This document shows, in pieces, positions 16,136-25,605 of a stretch of DNA of 64,000 bases. A model generated the notes under the pieces. It did not search any database, was not told where the DNA came from, and saw nothing but the letters and a program-made list of their open reading frames with translations. Source of the stretch: Mesorhizobium sp. (lineage in GTDB: Bacteria; Pseudomonadota; Alphaproteobacteria; Rhizobiales; Rhizobiaceae). The stretch's first letter is position 1, and every line of letters begins with the position of its first letter. The position numbers were made by a program, and so were the translations under genes. The stretch spans positions 248,001 to 312,000 of the forward strand of contig SAQE01000001.1 in the NCBI GenBank assembly GCA_004020545.1, in the 5' to 3' direction.

Positions 16136-17413
16136 TCAACCTTGGTGCCGATAGGCGGCAATGGAATCCGGTTTCATCTCGATCGAGAAGCCCGGTGCCT
16201 TCGGTGGCATGTAGGCTGCATTCTCGATGATACAGGGCTCGAGGAAATGCTCGTGCAGGTGATCGACATATTCGATCACTCGGTCCTGCTTGGTGCCCGA
16301 GACGGCGACATAGTCGATCATCGACAGATGCTGGACATATTCGCACAGGCCGACGCCGCCGGCATGCGGCCAGACCGGCAGGCCGAACTTGGCGGCGATC
16401 AGAAGCACCGCCAGCACTTCGTTGAGCCCGCCCATGCGGCAGGAATCGATCTGCACGACATCGATGGCGCCGCCAGCGATGAACTGCTTGAACATGATCC
16501 TATTCTGGCACATCTCGCCGGTCGCCACCTTGATCGGCGCCACGGCCTTGCGGATCTTCGCATGGCCGGCGACGTCGTCCGGGCTGGTCGGCTCCTCGAT
16601 GAAGAAGGGCTTGGCGAAGGCAAGGTCGCGCAGCCAGTCGATCGCCTGGTCGACCTCCCAGACCTGGTTCGCATCGATCATCAGATAGCGGTCCGGGCCG
16701 ATCACCTCGCGGGCGATCCTGAGGCGGCGGATGTCGTCGGCACGGTCGCGGCCCACTTTCAGCTTGATGTGGTTGAAGCCTTCGTCGACCGCTTCCTGGC
16801 AGAGCCGCCGCAGCTTGTCGTCCGGATAGCCGAGCCAGCCGGCGGAAGTGGTGTAACAGGCATAGCCTTCGCGCTCGAGCGCGGCGATGCGCTCGGCCTT
16901 GCCCGCCTCGGCCTTCTTCAAATTCTCCAGCGCCTCGGCCGGCGTGATTGCGTCGGTGAGGTAGCGAAAGTCGACGATGCGCACGATCTCTTCCGGGCTC
17001 ATCTCGGCGACCAGACGCCAGACCGGCTTGCGGGCCTCCTTCGCCCACAGATCCCAGACCGCATTGACCACCGCGCCGACGGCAAGATGCATGGCGCCCT
17101 TGTCCGGGCCGATCCAGCGCAACTGGCTGTCGCCGGTCACGTGATGCCAGAAGCGGCCGGGATCCTCCTTGACCCAGTCGAGGTCGAGCCCGACGACCAG
17201 GTGGCGCAGCGCTTCGATCGCCGCGCAGCAGATATCGTTGCCGCGGCCGATGGTGAAGGTGAGGCCATGGCCTTTCAGCGACGGCATGTCGGTGTCGAGG
17301 ATGACGTAGGCCGCGGAATAGTCGGGATCGGGGTTCATCGCGTCAGAGCCGTCGAGGCTTTGCGAGGTCGGAAAGCGCAGGTCGAAGGTGCGAAGATCGG
17401 TGATACGGGTCAT
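16136..17413 (-). CDS. L-fuconate dehydratase, enolase superfamily
   Basis: A 425-residue mandelate-racemase-type enolase superfamily enzyme. The expected residues of L-fuconate dehydratase fall in register: Lys217/Lys219 (HIKLKVG), Asp247 and Asn249 (IDANQ), Glu273/274, Glu300 (TGE) and His350 (WPHAGG). It would dehydrate L-fuconate to 2-keto-3-deoxy-L-fuconate in the cytosol. The ATG at 17413 (MTRITDL) is chosen over a longer frame that runs into the upstream SDR. It is the last gene of the long leftward sugar operon. Confidence 0.92.
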   Translation of the reverse strand: MTRITDLRTFDLRFPTSQSLDGSDAMNPDPDYSAAYVILDTDMPSLKGHGLTFTIGRGNDICCAAIEALRHLVVGLDLDWVKEDPGRFWHHVTGDSQLRWIGPDKGAMHLAVGAVVNAVWDLWAKEARKPVWRLVAEMSPEEIVRIVDFRYLTDAITPAEALENLKKAEAGKAERIAALEREGYACYTTSAGWLGYPDDKLRRLCQEAVDEGFNHIKLKVGRDRADDIRRLRIAREVIGPDRYLMIDANQVWEVDQAIDWLRDLAFAKPFFIEEPTSPDDVAGHAKIRKAVAPIKVATGEMCQNRIMFKQFIAGGAIDVVQIDSCRMGGLNEVLAVLLIAAKFGLPVWPHAGGVGLCEYVQHLSMIDYVAVSGTKQDRVIEYVDHLHEHFLEPCIIENAAYMPPKAPGFSIEMKPDSIAAYRHQG

Positions 17414-17426
17414 GCTCACTGCCTCA

Positions 17427-18158
17427 TCAGATCGACCAGCCGCCGTCGATATTATAGGCCTGTCCGGTCGTGTAAGTCGCGCCGGCGAGATAGACGGCAA
17501 GGTCGGCGATCTCTTCCGCCGTGCCCAGCCTTCCCATCGGCTGGCGGGCGATGAAGGCGGCGCGGGCTGCCTCATAGTCGCCCTGGGCGCGCATGCGGCT
17601 TTCGAGCGAGGGGCTCTCCACCGTGCCGGGGCAGATCGCGTTGCAGCGGATACCCTTGGCCACGTAGTCGGCGGCGATCGATTTGGTCAGGCCGATCACG
17701 GCCGCCTTGGTCACGCCATAGGCGAAGCGGTTCGGCACGCCCTTCGACGCGCCAGCGACTGACGCCATGTTGATGATGGCGCCATCGCCGCGCTCCAGCA
17801 TGCCGGGCAGCACGGCGCGGATGGTGCGGATCATGGCGCGCACGTTGAGATTGAAGGCGAAGTCGAAGTCCTCGTCCTTCATCTCGAGGATCGAGCCGGA
17901 ATGGACGAAGCCGGCGCAGTTGAACAGCACGTCGACGCGGCCGATCTCGGCGAATGCCGCCTTGACGGCATCGTCGCTCAGCACATCGAGCTTGCGGGTG
18001 TTGATGGCAGGTGTCTTGCCGAGTTCGGCCAACACCGCATCGTTGATGTCGGTGGCGTGAACGATCGCGCCAGCCTTGGCAAAAGCCAGCGCGCTTGCCC
18101 GACCGATGCCTTGCGCCGCTGCGGTAACGACAACGACCTTGCCCGTCAGATCAGCCAT
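17427..18158 (-). CDS. SDR oxidoreductase, putative 2-keto-3-deoxy-L-fuconate dehydrogenase
   Basis: A 243-residue classical SDR. The glycine loop is VTAAAQGIG (11-19), Ser133, Tyr147 and Lys151 (YGVTK) are in place, and NCAG is at 80-83. It resembles the DHRS6-like dehydrogenases that oxidise 2-keto-3-deoxy-L-fuconate to 2,4-diketo-3-deoxy-L-fuconate. The position directly upstream of L-fuconate dehydratase supports this. Specificity between deoxysugar acids remains open. Confidence 0.88.
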   Translation of the reverse strand: MADLTGKVVVVTAAAQGIGRASALAFAKAGAIVHATDINDAVLAELGKTPAINTRKLDVLSDDAVKAAFAEIGRVDVLFNCAGFVHSGSILEMKDEDFDFAFNLNVRAMIRTIRAVLPGMLERGDGAIINMASVAGASKGVPNRFAYGVTKAAVIGLTKSIAADYVAKGIRCNAICPGTVESPSLESRMRAQGDYEAARAAFIARQPMGRLGTAEEIADLAVYLAGATYTTGQAYNIDGGWSI

Positions 18159-18177
18159 GTTGTTTTGTCTCCGTCTT

Positions 18178-18630
18178 TCAGCCGAGCCGGGGACGCCGCT
18201 CGACGATATAGATGTGGTCCGCTGCGAGCACGACTTCGCCCCGCTGGTTCAAAACCTCGACGCGTTCGATGACGCGCCCGGAATCCGGCCGCTTCGGATC
18301 GTCTTCCTTCGCGGTGATGGTCGTGCGCGTGCGGATCGTGTCGCCGATGAACACCGGCTTGATGAAGCGCAGCCTGTCATAGCCGTAGGAGAAGGCGGCC
18401 GGGTTGATCACGTTTGCCGTCAGGCCGACGCCGACCGAGAACACCAGCGTGCCATGCGCGATGCGCTGGCCGAAGGGCGTCGTCTTCATGAACTCGGCGT
18501 CCATGTGGTGCGGAAAGAAATCGCCGGTATGGCCGGCATGGACGACGAAATCGGTCTCGGTGATCGTGCGGCCGCCGGTGAGCCGCGACGAGCCGATCTC
18601 ATAGTCTTCGAAATAGTTGACCTGTTCCAT
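18178..18630 (-). CDS. MaoC-family (R)-specific enoyl-CoA hydratase-like protein
   Basis: A 150-residue single hot-dog domain. The hydratase motif is intact: Asp37 and His42 in [11 protein letters not shown], then FGQRIAHG (53-60). Such proteins hydrate trans-2-enoyl-CoA or related CoA thioesters. It lies inside the sugar operon between the Gfo/Idh gene and the SDR, which is unexpected because classical L-fucose oxidation has no CoA step. It shares the segment [19 protein letters not shown] with the MaoC protein at 29682-30233. Confidence 0.88.
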   Translation of the reverse strand: MEQVNYFEDYEIGSSRLTGGRTITETDFVVHAGHTGDFFPHHMDAEFMKTTPFGQRIAHGTLVFSVGVGLTANVINPAAFSYGYDRLRFIKPVFIGDTIRTRTTITAKEDDPKRPDSGRVIERVEVLNQRGEVVLAADHIYIVERRPRLG

Positions 18631-18638
18631 GCCGCTCC

Positions 18639-19712
18639 TTACGGTTTTTCGGCCAGCGGCGTCGCCGGTGCGGCGCTCGATTTATAGGCGGCCTCCACCA
18701 GCGCCATCGTATTCCAGGCATCTTCGACGGAGCTGACCAGCTCGTTGTCTTCCCCGGACGCGAAGCGCTGGACATTGGCCATGCGCCCGACAAAGGCGTC
18801 GGGGAACCATTCGCCGGCGAGCGGCACGCTCACCCAGTCGGATCCGTCCTTGGGGTAGATTTCCAAAACGTCAGGCTCGCCGCGCGGATAGTCGAGATTG
18901 AGGCCGAGCTTGACGTAAGCGGCACCCTCGGTGCCGCAGATGCGGAACTCGCAGGCCTGGTGCCGGCGGCCGAACTTATGGTCGTGATTGATCGAGAGCG
19001 CGCAGCGCACCGTGTCGCCATAGTCGAGAATGGCGCTGGTGCGGGTTTGCGCGACCTGGTGATTGGGATGGCCGAGCGTCTTGGCGTGCACGCCCTCGGG
19101 GTCGCCGAGGAGCTGCCGGATCAGGTCGAGATAATGGATCGAATGCATGGCGATCTCGACGCGCGGCGCCTTGAGCAGGAATTCCCAGAGCTGCCACGGG
19201 GTGGCGAGCGCCAACCAGGCGTCGAAGTCGACGACCTCGCCGAGCCAGCCCTTGGCGATCGCATCCTTCAGCGCCAGCATCATCGGCGCGAAGCGGAGCT
19301 GGAAGTTCACTGCCGCCTTGAGCTTCTTGGCGCGGCAGATTTCGAGGATATCGGTAGCCTCGCCGAGATAGTTGCCCATCGGCTTTTGGATCAATGCGAC
19401 CGCACCATCGGGCAGGGCCTTCAGCACATCGGCGTGCCGGCCGGGCGGAGTCGCCAGATCGAAGATCGCGTCCTTCACTGCCGCGGCCTCAGCCACCGAG
19501 CGATAGGCTATCACGCCCCATTTCTCTGCGAGCTTCTGCGCCTTGGCCTGGTCAGGATCGTAGAGGCCGGCAACCGGAAAGCCGGCCTTGCGGTAGGCGG
19601 GGAAATGCGCGTCGCCAACGATCGAGCCGGCGCCGAAAGTGACGATCGGGCGCGGCTTTGCCGGTGCTGGCCAGGATTGCGCCAGCGAGGCGGGATCGAA
19701 GGCGTCAGTCAT
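18639..19712 (-). CDS. Gfo/Idh/MocA family oxidoreductase
   Basis: A 357-residue protein with an N-terminal NAD(P) Rossmann domain ([11 protein letters not shown] near residue 25) and the EKP-like IQKPMGNYL motif near 120, followed by the C-terminal alpha/beta domain. Members oxidise sugars, inositols or sugar acids. It starts at ATG 19712, eight bases inside the mutarotase gene, so it is translationally coupled. A role as the sugar 1-dehydrogenase feeding the lactonase is plausible but not proven. Confidence 0.87.
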   Translation of the reverse strand: MTDAFDPASLAQSWPAPAKPRPIVTFGAGSIVGDAHFPAYRKAGFPVAGLYDPDQAKAQKLAEKWGVIAYRSVAEAAAVKDAIFDLATPPGRHADVLKALPDGAVALIQKPMGNYLGEATDILEICRAKKLKAAVNFQLRFAPMMLALKDAIAKGWLGEVVDFDAWLALATPWQLWEFLLKAPRVEIAMHSIHYLDLIRQLLGDPEGVHAKTLGHPNHQVAQTRTSAILDYGDTVRCALSINHDHKFGRRHQACEFRICGTEGAAYVKLGLNLDYPRGEPDVLEIYPKDGSDWVSVPLAGEWFPDAFVGRMANVQRFASGEDNELVSSVEDAWNTMALVEAAYKSSAAPATPLAEKP

Positions 19713-20034
19713 GGTGGAAGACTTCATCCATCGTCGCCCACCATTCGCCCTCCTGCCGGGTCGGCAAAGGCTCCTGGCAAGGCATGCAGACCGCCCACCA
19801 TTCCTGGGTCTTCGGGTCGGCGGCCATCCTGGCCATGTCGGCGGCGTAATCGGTGCCGTGATACTCGAAATAGGAAAACAGCAGGTTCTCCGGCCGCTTG
19901 AGGTAGATCGAGTAGTTCTTGATGTTGCAGGCCGAGATCATCTTCAGCACGTCCGGCCAGACGGCGGCGTGCAGGCGCACATATTCCTCGACCTTCTCCG
20001 GCTTGAGGCCGAGCACCATGCCCATTCGCTGCAT
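19705..20034 (-). CDS. rhaM: L-rhamnose mutarotase
   Basis: A 109-residue dimeric alpha/beta barrel protein of the RhaM family. The catalytic His22 (YVRLHAAVWP) and Tyr41 (NYSIYL) stand at the same numbers as in Escherichia coli RhaM, and a WW pair (79-80) is conserved. It speeds interconversion of sugar anomers. The start at 20034 (MQRMGM) gives the family's normal length; the frame extends upstream into the neighbouring gene without a sensible start. It hints that the imported sugar is an L-6-deoxysugar (rhamnose or fucose). Confidence 0.9.
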   Translation of the reverse strand: MQRMGMVLGLKPEKVEEYVRLHAAVWPDVLKMISACNIKNYSIYLKRPENLLFSYFEYHGTDYAADMARMAADPKTQEWWAVCMPCQEPLPTRQEGEWWATMDEVFHHD

Positions 20035-20035
20035 C

Positions 20036-21157
20036 TCAATCCCTCCGTTCGGTAACGGTGGCGCTGAACTCGGCGATGCTGCGGGCCTTGAGCGCATCGA
20101 AATCCCAGTCGACGCCGAGGCCCGGCTCGCTCGGCGCCAGCGCATGGCCGTTCTCGATCGCCATCTTCTTGCCAGTCAACTCATCCAGCTGCGGAATGTA
20201 CTCGACATATTTGCCGTTCGGCACAGCGCAGGCCAGGCTGACATGCAATTCCATCAGGAAATGCGGGCAGATCGGCATGTCGAAGGCCTCCGCCATATGC
20301 GCCACCTTCAGCCAGGGCGTGATGCCGCCGATGCGGCCGACATCGACCTGGACGATGTTGCAGCCGCCCTTCTGCATATACTCGCGGAAATGCCGGATCG
20401 AATAAAGCGACTCGCCGACGGCAATGGGCGTCGCGGTCGCATTCGACAGCCGAACATGGCCGTCGATGTCGTCGGCCGGCAGCGGCTCCTCGATCCAGGC
20501 GAGATCGAGGTCGCGCAGCCGTTCGGCGCGCCGGATGGCTTCGTCGACGGAAAAGCCTTGGTTGCAGTCGGTCATGATCTCGTAGCCGTCGCCGACCGCC
20601 TTGCGCACCGCCGACAGCCGCGCAAAATCCTCCGAGCCATGCGGCTTGCCGACCTTGACCTTGGATCCGGTGAAGCCTTTCGCCTTGGCGGCCAGCGCAT
20701 CCTCGACAAGCGCTGCCGTCTCGATGTGCAGCCAGCCGCCTTCGGTGGTGTAGAGCGGACAGCGGTCCTTGGCGCCGCCGGCAAGCTTCCAGAGCGGCAG
20801 CTTCTGCTTCTTCGCCCGAAGGTCCCAGAGCGCGGTGTCGATCGCGGCGAGCGCGATTGCCGTGATGGCGCCGATGGTGGTGGCATGGGTGGCGAATTCA
20901 AGATCGTGCCAGATCGCCTCGATCTGGTCGGCGTCCTGCCCGATCAGGCGCGGCGCGAGATGATCGGCCAGAAGCCGCATCACCGACGAGCCGCCGGTGC
21001 CGATCGTGTAGCTGTAACCCATGCCGACCGCGCCATCGGCATCGGTGATGGTGACGATCGGCGTCTCCTGGCTGACAAAACTCTGGATGGCATCGGTGCG
21101 CTTCACCTTCGGCACCAGATCGACCATTGCAAGCTCGACTTTTTCGATCTTCGCCAT
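20036..21157 (-). CDS. Mandelate racemase/muconate lactonizing enzyme family sugar-acid dehydratase
   Basis: A 373-residue enolase-superfamily protein. Catalytic positions: Lys166/Lys168 (KVKVG), metal ligands Asp197, Glu223 and Glu249, and a His299 general base in CPHF. It is distinct from the fuconate dehydratase in the same operon. The two together suggest dehydration of two related sugar acids or epimers. It sits two bases downstream of the ABC ATPase gene. Confidence 0.9.
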   Translation of the reverse strand: MAKIEKVELAMVDLVPKVKRTDAIQSFVSQETPIVTITDADGAVGMGYSYTIGTGGSSVMRLLADHLAPRLIGQDADQIEAIWHDLEFATHATTIGAITAIALAAIDTALWDLRAKKQKLPLWKLAGGAKDRCPLYTTEGGWLHIETAALVEDALAAKAKGFTGSKVKVGKPHGSEDFARLSAVRKAVGDGYEIMTDCNQGFSVDEAIRRAERLRDLDLAWIEEPLPADDIDGHVRLSNATATPIAVGESLYSIRHFREYMQKGGCNIVQVDVGRIGGITPWLKVAHMAEAFDMPICPHFLMELHVSLACAVPNGKYVEYIPQLDELTGKKMAIENGHALAPSEPGLGVDWDFDALKARSIAEFSATVTERRD

Positions 21158-21159
21158 CG

Positions 21160-22257
21160 TCAGCTCCTCAAGGATTTGCCGGTTTCGGCGGAAAAGAGAT
21201 GCGCCTGCGACAGGTCGAAGCTCATGGCGATACGGTCGCCAGCCTTCAACGGCTTGGGGTTCAGCATGCGCGAGACCCAGTCGCGGCGGTCGAAGTCGGC
21301 GAACACCAGCGTTTCGTTGCCAAGCGGCTCGGTCACCGTCACCGGCAGCTCGACCTCATGGACGTCCGCGGCGTCGCCCGAGTGCAGGCCGTGGCCGGCC
21401 GGATAGAGGTCGTCGGGACGCAGCCCGAACACCACCTTGTCGCCGGTGCTCACTCTGGCCTTGAACCGGCGGGGCAGCGGCAGGCTCTGGCCGCTGGCGA
21501 AGACGACCTTGCCGTCGTCGACGGTTGCCTCCTGCAGGTTCATCGGCGGCGAGCCGATGAAGCCCGCCACGAAGCGCGTCGCCGGGCGCTGAAAAACCTC
21601 GTCCGGCGTGCCGACCTGCTCGATATAGCCGTCGCGCATGATGACGATACGGTCGGCGAGCGTCATCGCCTCGACCTGGTCATGCGTGACGTAGATGACG
21701 GTCGACTTCACCTTGGCATGGAGCTTCTTGATCTCGGTGCGCATCTGGGTGCGCAGCTTGGCGTCGAGATTGCTGAGCGGCTCGTCGAACAGGAAGACGT
21801 CCGGATCGCGCACGATGGCGCGGCCCATCGCGACGCGCTGGCGCTGACCGCCGGAAAGCTGGGAGGGGCGGCGCTCGAGCAGCGCGTCGAGGCCGAGAAT
21901 GGCCGAGGCCTCGGCGACGCGGCGGTCCATCTCCTCCTTCGGCGCGCCGGCGATCTTCAGCGAGAAGCCGAGATTTTCGCGCACGGTCATGTGCGGATAG
22001 AGCGCATAGGACTGGAACACCATCGAGATGTTGCGCGAGCGCGGCGGCAGGTCGTTGACGATGCGGTCGCCGATCTCGATCGTGCCGCCGGAGATGTCCT
22101 CCAGCCCGGCGATCATGCGCAGCGTGGTCGACTTGCCGCAGCCGGACGGCCCGACGAGCGCGATGAATTCGCGGTCGGCGACATCGAGGTCGATGCCATG
22201 CACGATCTCCATGTTGCCGTAGCGCTTGGTGAGTTTCTTGAGCGAGACAATCGCCAT
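21160..22257 (-). CDS. Sugar ABC transporter ATP-binding protein (UgpC/MsmX/MalK type)
   Basis: A 365-residue ATPase with GPSGCGKST (Walker A, about 36-44), LSGGQRQRVA signature, VFLFDEPLS Walker B and a C-terminal TOBE regulatory domain. It energises import through the two permeases encoded just upstream. CUT1-type ATPases are often shared among sugar systems; here the gene is within the operon. Confidence 0.93.
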   Translation of the reverse strand: MAIVSLKKLTKRYGNMEIVHGIDLDVADREFIALVGPSGCGKSTTLRMIAGLEDISGGTIEIGDRIVNDLPPRSRNISMVFQSYALYPHMTVRENLGFSLKIAGAPKEEMDRRVAEASAILGLDALLERRPSQLSGGQRQRVAMGRAIVRDPDVFLFDEPLSNLDAKLRTQMRTEIKKLHAKVKSTVIYVTHDQVEAMTLADRIVIMRDGYIEQVGTPDEVFQRPATRFVAGFIGSPPMNLQEATVDDGKVVFASGQSLPLPRRFKARVSTGDKVVFGLRPDDLYPAGHGLHSGDAADVHEVELPVTVTEPLGNETLVFADFDRRDWVSRMLNPKPLKAGDRIAMSFDLSQAHLFSAETGKSLRS

Positions 22258-22261
22258 CGGA

Positions 22262-23130
22262 TCAACCTTTCACCGCGCCGGAGGTCAGGCCGCCGACGAG
22301 GTGCTTTTGCACGATGAAAGTGAGGATAAGCGCCGGGATGATCATCACCACGGCCAGCGCGCACATGCCGCGCCAGTCGATGGTGAATTCCGCCGTGTAG
22401 TCGAGCAGCCCGACGGGCAGCGTCTTCGAATTGATCGAGCGCGTCAGCTGCGAGGCAAGCGCGAACTCGTTCCAGGAGGTGAGGAAGGCGAAGATGCCGG
22501 CCGACGCGATGCCCGGTCCGGCGAGTGGAAACTCGACCTGCCAGAACGCCTGCCAGCGCGTGCAGCCATCGATCTGCGCGGCCTCGGCCAGGTCCTTCGG
22601 CACCTGGCGGAAGAAGCCGTCGATCAGCCAGATGGTGAACGGCACGTTGAGCGCGACATAGGCCAGGATCAGGCCGAAATGCGTGTCGATGATGTCGAGC
22701 CGCGCATAGACGAAAAACAGCGGCAGCGAGAGCGCGATGCCGGGCACCGTACGGGTCAGCATCAGGCCGAGGAACATCGCCGACTTGCCGCGGAAGCGGT
22801 AGCGCGCGAAAGCGTAGCCGCCGGCCATACCGATGGCGATGGCAATCACGGTCGACGTCACCGAGATGATCAGCGAATGCGGAAGTAATCGAGTACGGGA
22901 ATGCCGCCCTTGCCGACACCGCTGAACATGGCGATGTAGGCGTCGAGCGAGACCTGTTGCGGGATCCAGACCGGCGGCTTGGCGAGGATCTCGACCGTCG
23001 GCCGGAGCGAAGACAGCACGATCCAGATGCCGGGCAGGCAGATGAAAAGCATGGCGAGGAACAGGCCGACGCGGTGGGCTACAGTCGCCGCGCGGCGCTT
23101 CAGACGGGCGGATGCGTTGGCGTCCATCAT
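22262..23130 (-). pseudogene. Carbohydrate ABC permease (MalG type) with a one-base frameshift
   Basis: The N-terminal part (ATG at 23130, MMDANASARL) runs through the first helix and WIPQQVSLDAY to VLDYFR, then hits a stop as FRIR. The next frame continues seamlessly from the expected NSLIIS to VTSTVIAIAIGMAGGYAFAR and the EAA loop, ending at 22262. The join is near 22876-22878: the minus strand reads CGCATTCGCTG where CGCAATTCGCTG would restore Arg-Asn-Ser-Leu. With one base added the product would be 289 residues, normal for the family. The start overlaps the upstream permease stop (TGATG). Sequencing error or a real loss cannot be told apart from sequence. Confidence 0.85.
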
Positions 23131-24026
23131 CACCATTCCGCGCCTATCTGAGTGCGCGCCGCGGCGAGCTTCCTGAAGAAATAAACGGTGAAGACGATCG
23201 ACAGCAGGATCGAAAAATAGGCCATCGCGTTGGCGACACCCATGCGGGCATCGCTGTATGCGGTGCGCGCGACCAGCGTCCACAACAGTTCCGTGCGGCC
23301 GGCCGGGCCGCCATCCGTCATGATCTTGACGATGTCGTAAGCGCGCGCGACGTCGAGCGAGCGGATGGTCATGGCGATGTAGGCGAAGGGCATGATGAAG
23401 GGCCAGGTCACATAGCGGAAGGTCTGCCACGGCGTGCAGCCGTCGACGCGGGCAGCCTCGACCGGCTCCTTCGGCATGGCGAGCAGACCGGCGAGGATCA
23501 GGATCGCGAAGATCGAGGTCGACGACCAGATCTCGGCGATGGAGATGGCGATGAAGGCGAGATGGCCTTCGATCAGCCAGGGGATGGCGTCCTGCGTCAG
23601 GCCGAGCGACTGCAATGCGTTGTTCACCAGTCCGATATTGTCGTTGAACATGAACTTGAACTGGAAGCCGACCAGGATCGGCGAGAACATCATCGGGAAC
23701 ATCATGATGGTGCGCAGCAGCCGCTGGCCGCGGCTGGCCTTCTCGACCAGCAGCGCAAGGCCGAGCCCAAGCAGCATCTCGAGATTGAGCGCAATGGTGA
23801 GCAGAAGCACAGTGCGGCCGAAAGCCCACCAGAAATTCGCGTCGAACAGGATGTTGCGATAGTTGCGCAGGCCGATGAAGGTGAAGAAGGTCTCCGGCCG
23901 CGTCAGCCGGAACGGCGTGAAGCTGGAATAGAAAGACAGGCTGAGCGGCACGACCACCACCGCGGCCAGCACGAGCACGGCCGGCAGCAGAAGAAGAATT
24001 GGCGCGGAAAGCCGCTTGGCCGTCAT
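23130..24026 (-). CDS. Carbohydrate ABC transporter permease (MalF/UgpA type)
   Basis: A 298-residue inner-membrane permease with six hydrophobic segments beginning ILLLLPAVLVLAAVVVV. The EAA coupling loop is near EAARVDGCTPWQTFRYV. The start at 24026 (MTAKRLSAP) gives the family's usual N-terminus; the longer frame upstream is Arg/Pro-rich and not convincing. It should pair with the frameshifted MalG-like permease. Confidence 0.92.
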   Translation of the reverse strand: MTAKRLSAPILLLLPAVLVLAAVVVVPLSLSFYSSFTPFRLTRPETFFTFIGLRNYRNILFDANFWWAFGRTVLLLTIALNLEMLLGLGLALLVEKASRGQRLLRTIMMFPMMFSPILVGFQFKFMFNDNIGLVNNALQSLGLTQDAIPWLIEGHLAFIAISIAEIWSSTSIFAILILAGLLAMPKEPVEAARVDGCTPWQTFRYVTWPFIMPFAYIAMTIRSLDVARAYDIVKIMTDGGPAGRTELLWTLVARTAYSDARMGVANAMAYFSILLSIVFTVYFFRKLAAARTQIGAEW

Positions 24027-24089
24027 GCAATGTCCCAAAGATGATTGCGCGGCCGGCGATCCAATCGCAGGGCGGCCGCTTCGGTCAAA

Positions 24090-24118
24090 GCGGCGCCAGC
24101 CATGAGGACCGGCGCCGC
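24090..24118 (-). terminator. Intercistronic stem-loop between the binding protein and permease genes
   Basis: GCGGCGCC (24090-24097) and GGCGCCGC (24111-24118) form an 8-bp GC-only stem with a 13-base loop, just 3' of the binding-protein stop. Such structures often protect the abundant binding-protein mRNA and reduce read-through into permease genes. Confidence 0.4.
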
Positions 24119-24132
24119 AGGGAGGATAGTCC

Positions 24133-25446
24133 TTAGAGCTTGCCGGCGTCCTCGAGGATCTGCGTCGCCTTGGCCGCCGCGTCGTCAAGCGCCTGCTTGG
24201 AGGTCTTGTCGCCGAGGATCGCGGCCTGCAGCTCCGGATAGACCGCGTTGGAAATCTCGATCCATTCCGGCGTCTGCGGCACCGGGAAGGCGTTCTTGGC
24301 GGCCTCCTGGAAGGCCTGCAGCACTTCGGTCTTGTAAGGATCGGACTTCGCCTGCTCGAGGTCCCATTCCCACACTTTGGTGCGGGTGGGCAGCGGGCCG
24401 GCCGCGGCTTCCAGCTTCTGGCTGTCCTCGTTGGTCAGCCACCAGACCAGCGAGGCGGCGGCTTCCTTGTCGGCGCAGTTCTCGGTCACCGAGAAGCCGT
24501 GCGCGCCGGACCAGCCGGAGCGCTTGCCGGACGAGCCCTTGGGCTGGACCTTGACGCCGACATTGCCGGCGACCTTGGACGACTTCGGGTCGTTGAAGAA
24601 GCCGGCCCAGCCGGGCCAGTCGAGGTTGATCGCCACGGTGCCGGAGGCGAAGCCCTGGCCGAGGTCATCCCACAGATAGTTGGTCGTGCCGGCCGGCACG
24701 GCCTTGGCCTTGTAGAGGTTGACGAACCAGTCGAGCGCCTTGACGCCGGCCTCCGAATTGAAGGCGGGCTTGCCGTCCTTGTCGAGATATTCGCCGCCGT
24801 CGGCGATCAGCATCTCGAAGAAGCGGCCGTTGATCGCCTCTTCCTTGCCGGCATATTGCGTGCCGTAGAAGTCGGGCGGGCTGGCGAAGAATTCCGCCTG
24901 CTGGGCCATCTCGTCGAACGTGTCCGGCGGGGCGAGCTCCTCGCCATACTTCTCCTTGTAGGCCTTCTTCTTGGCTTCGTCCTGATAGAGGCTCTTCTGG
25001 TAGTAGAGCGCGGAGACGTCGAACTGCGCGCGCGGCAGCATCACCAGCTTGCCGTCGAGCGTGCCGGCGGCAATGTTGGCTGGAACGAAGGCATCGATCT
25101 CCTCCTTCGGCAAGAGCTTGGCGAGGTCGGTGTAGATGCCCGGATATTGCGGCGCGAACGAGGTGTGGTTGGAGCCGACGCACCAGGTGATCGAGTTGGA
25201 GGCGATGTCCGACTTGATCTCCTTGTCGAGATCGAAGTGGTTCTTCTTCGAGATGACGTTGACCTTGGCGCCGGTCGCCTTCTCCCACTCGCCGATGCGC
25301 TCATAGAGCTTTTCGTATTGCTGGCCGCCAATCAGCTTGGCGTCGATGGTGACGCCGGGAAACTTGCCCGGCAGGTCGGCCGCGAATGCGCCGCCCGCTG
25401 CCATGAGCAATGCGCCGGCAGCGACGCCGGAAAGCAGTCTGTTCAT
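24133..25446 (-). CDS. Extracellular sugar-binding protein (family 1)
   Basis: A 437-residue ABC solute-binding protein. It has a signal peptide (MNRLLSGVAAGALLM, cleavage near GAFAAD) and a large family 1 fold with GEWEKATGAKV and WDDLGQGFASGTVAI segments. The ATG at 25446 is preceded by GGGAGGA. It is the first gene of the leftward sugar operon, diverging from the IclR gene. Its ligand is not readable; the downstream catabolic genes point to an L-6-deoxysugar or its oligomer. Confidence 0.92.
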   Translation of the reverse strand: MNRLLSGVAAGALLMAAGGAFAADLPGKFPGVTIDAKLIGGQQYEKLYERIGEWEKATGAKVNVISKKNHFDLDKEIKSDIASNSITWCVGSNHTSFAPQYPGIYTDLAKLLPKEEIDAFVPANIAAGTLDGKLVMLPRAQFDVSALYYQKSLYQDEAKKKAYKEKYGEELAPPDTFDEMAQQAEFFASPPDFYGTQYAGKEEAINGRFFEMLIADGGEYLDKDGKPAFNSEAGVKALDWFVNLYKAKAVPAGTTNYLWDDLGQGFASGTVAINLDWPGWAGFFNDPKSSKVAGNVGVKVQPKGSSGKRSGWSGAHGFSVTENCADKEAAASLVWWLTNEDSQKLEAAAGPLPTRTKVWEWDLEQAKSDPYKTEVLQAFQEAAKNAFPVPQTPEWIEISNAVYPELQAAILGDKTSKQALDDAAAKATQILEDAGKL

Positions 25447-25501
25447 GAATATCCTCCCTGGACGGCCGACAGCCGTCGTGACCTGAAGCTCAGCAGCTTC
25501 A

Positions 25502-25592
25502 TTCATATGCAAACAAAATATTCATAAGTCGTCAAGCCGAAAACTTCTTTCCAATGATGACGCTCTTGCGTATATGAAGATGTAAATTCACC
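25502..25592. promoter_or_regulatory. Divergent control region with repeated TTCATA/TATGAA half-sites
   Basis: Between the sugar operon and the IclR gene, TTCATA occurs at 25502 and 25521 (19 bases apart). An inverted pair TATGAA-N8-TTCACC lies at 25573-25592 just upstream of the GTG start. A related palindrome, TGTGAA-N7-TTCACA, lies at 30324-30342 ahead of the MaoC-CaiB operon. They are candidate IclR operators. The consensus is mine, from few sites. Confidence 0.35.
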
Positions 25593-25605
25593 AGAGGGGC
25601 ATTCG

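Noticed and set aside
23131-24030. A 386-residue gene spanning the first permease region
   Set aside because: Only its last ~85 residues are real (start of the frameshifted permease). The rest is an out-of-frame shadow of the MalF-type permease.
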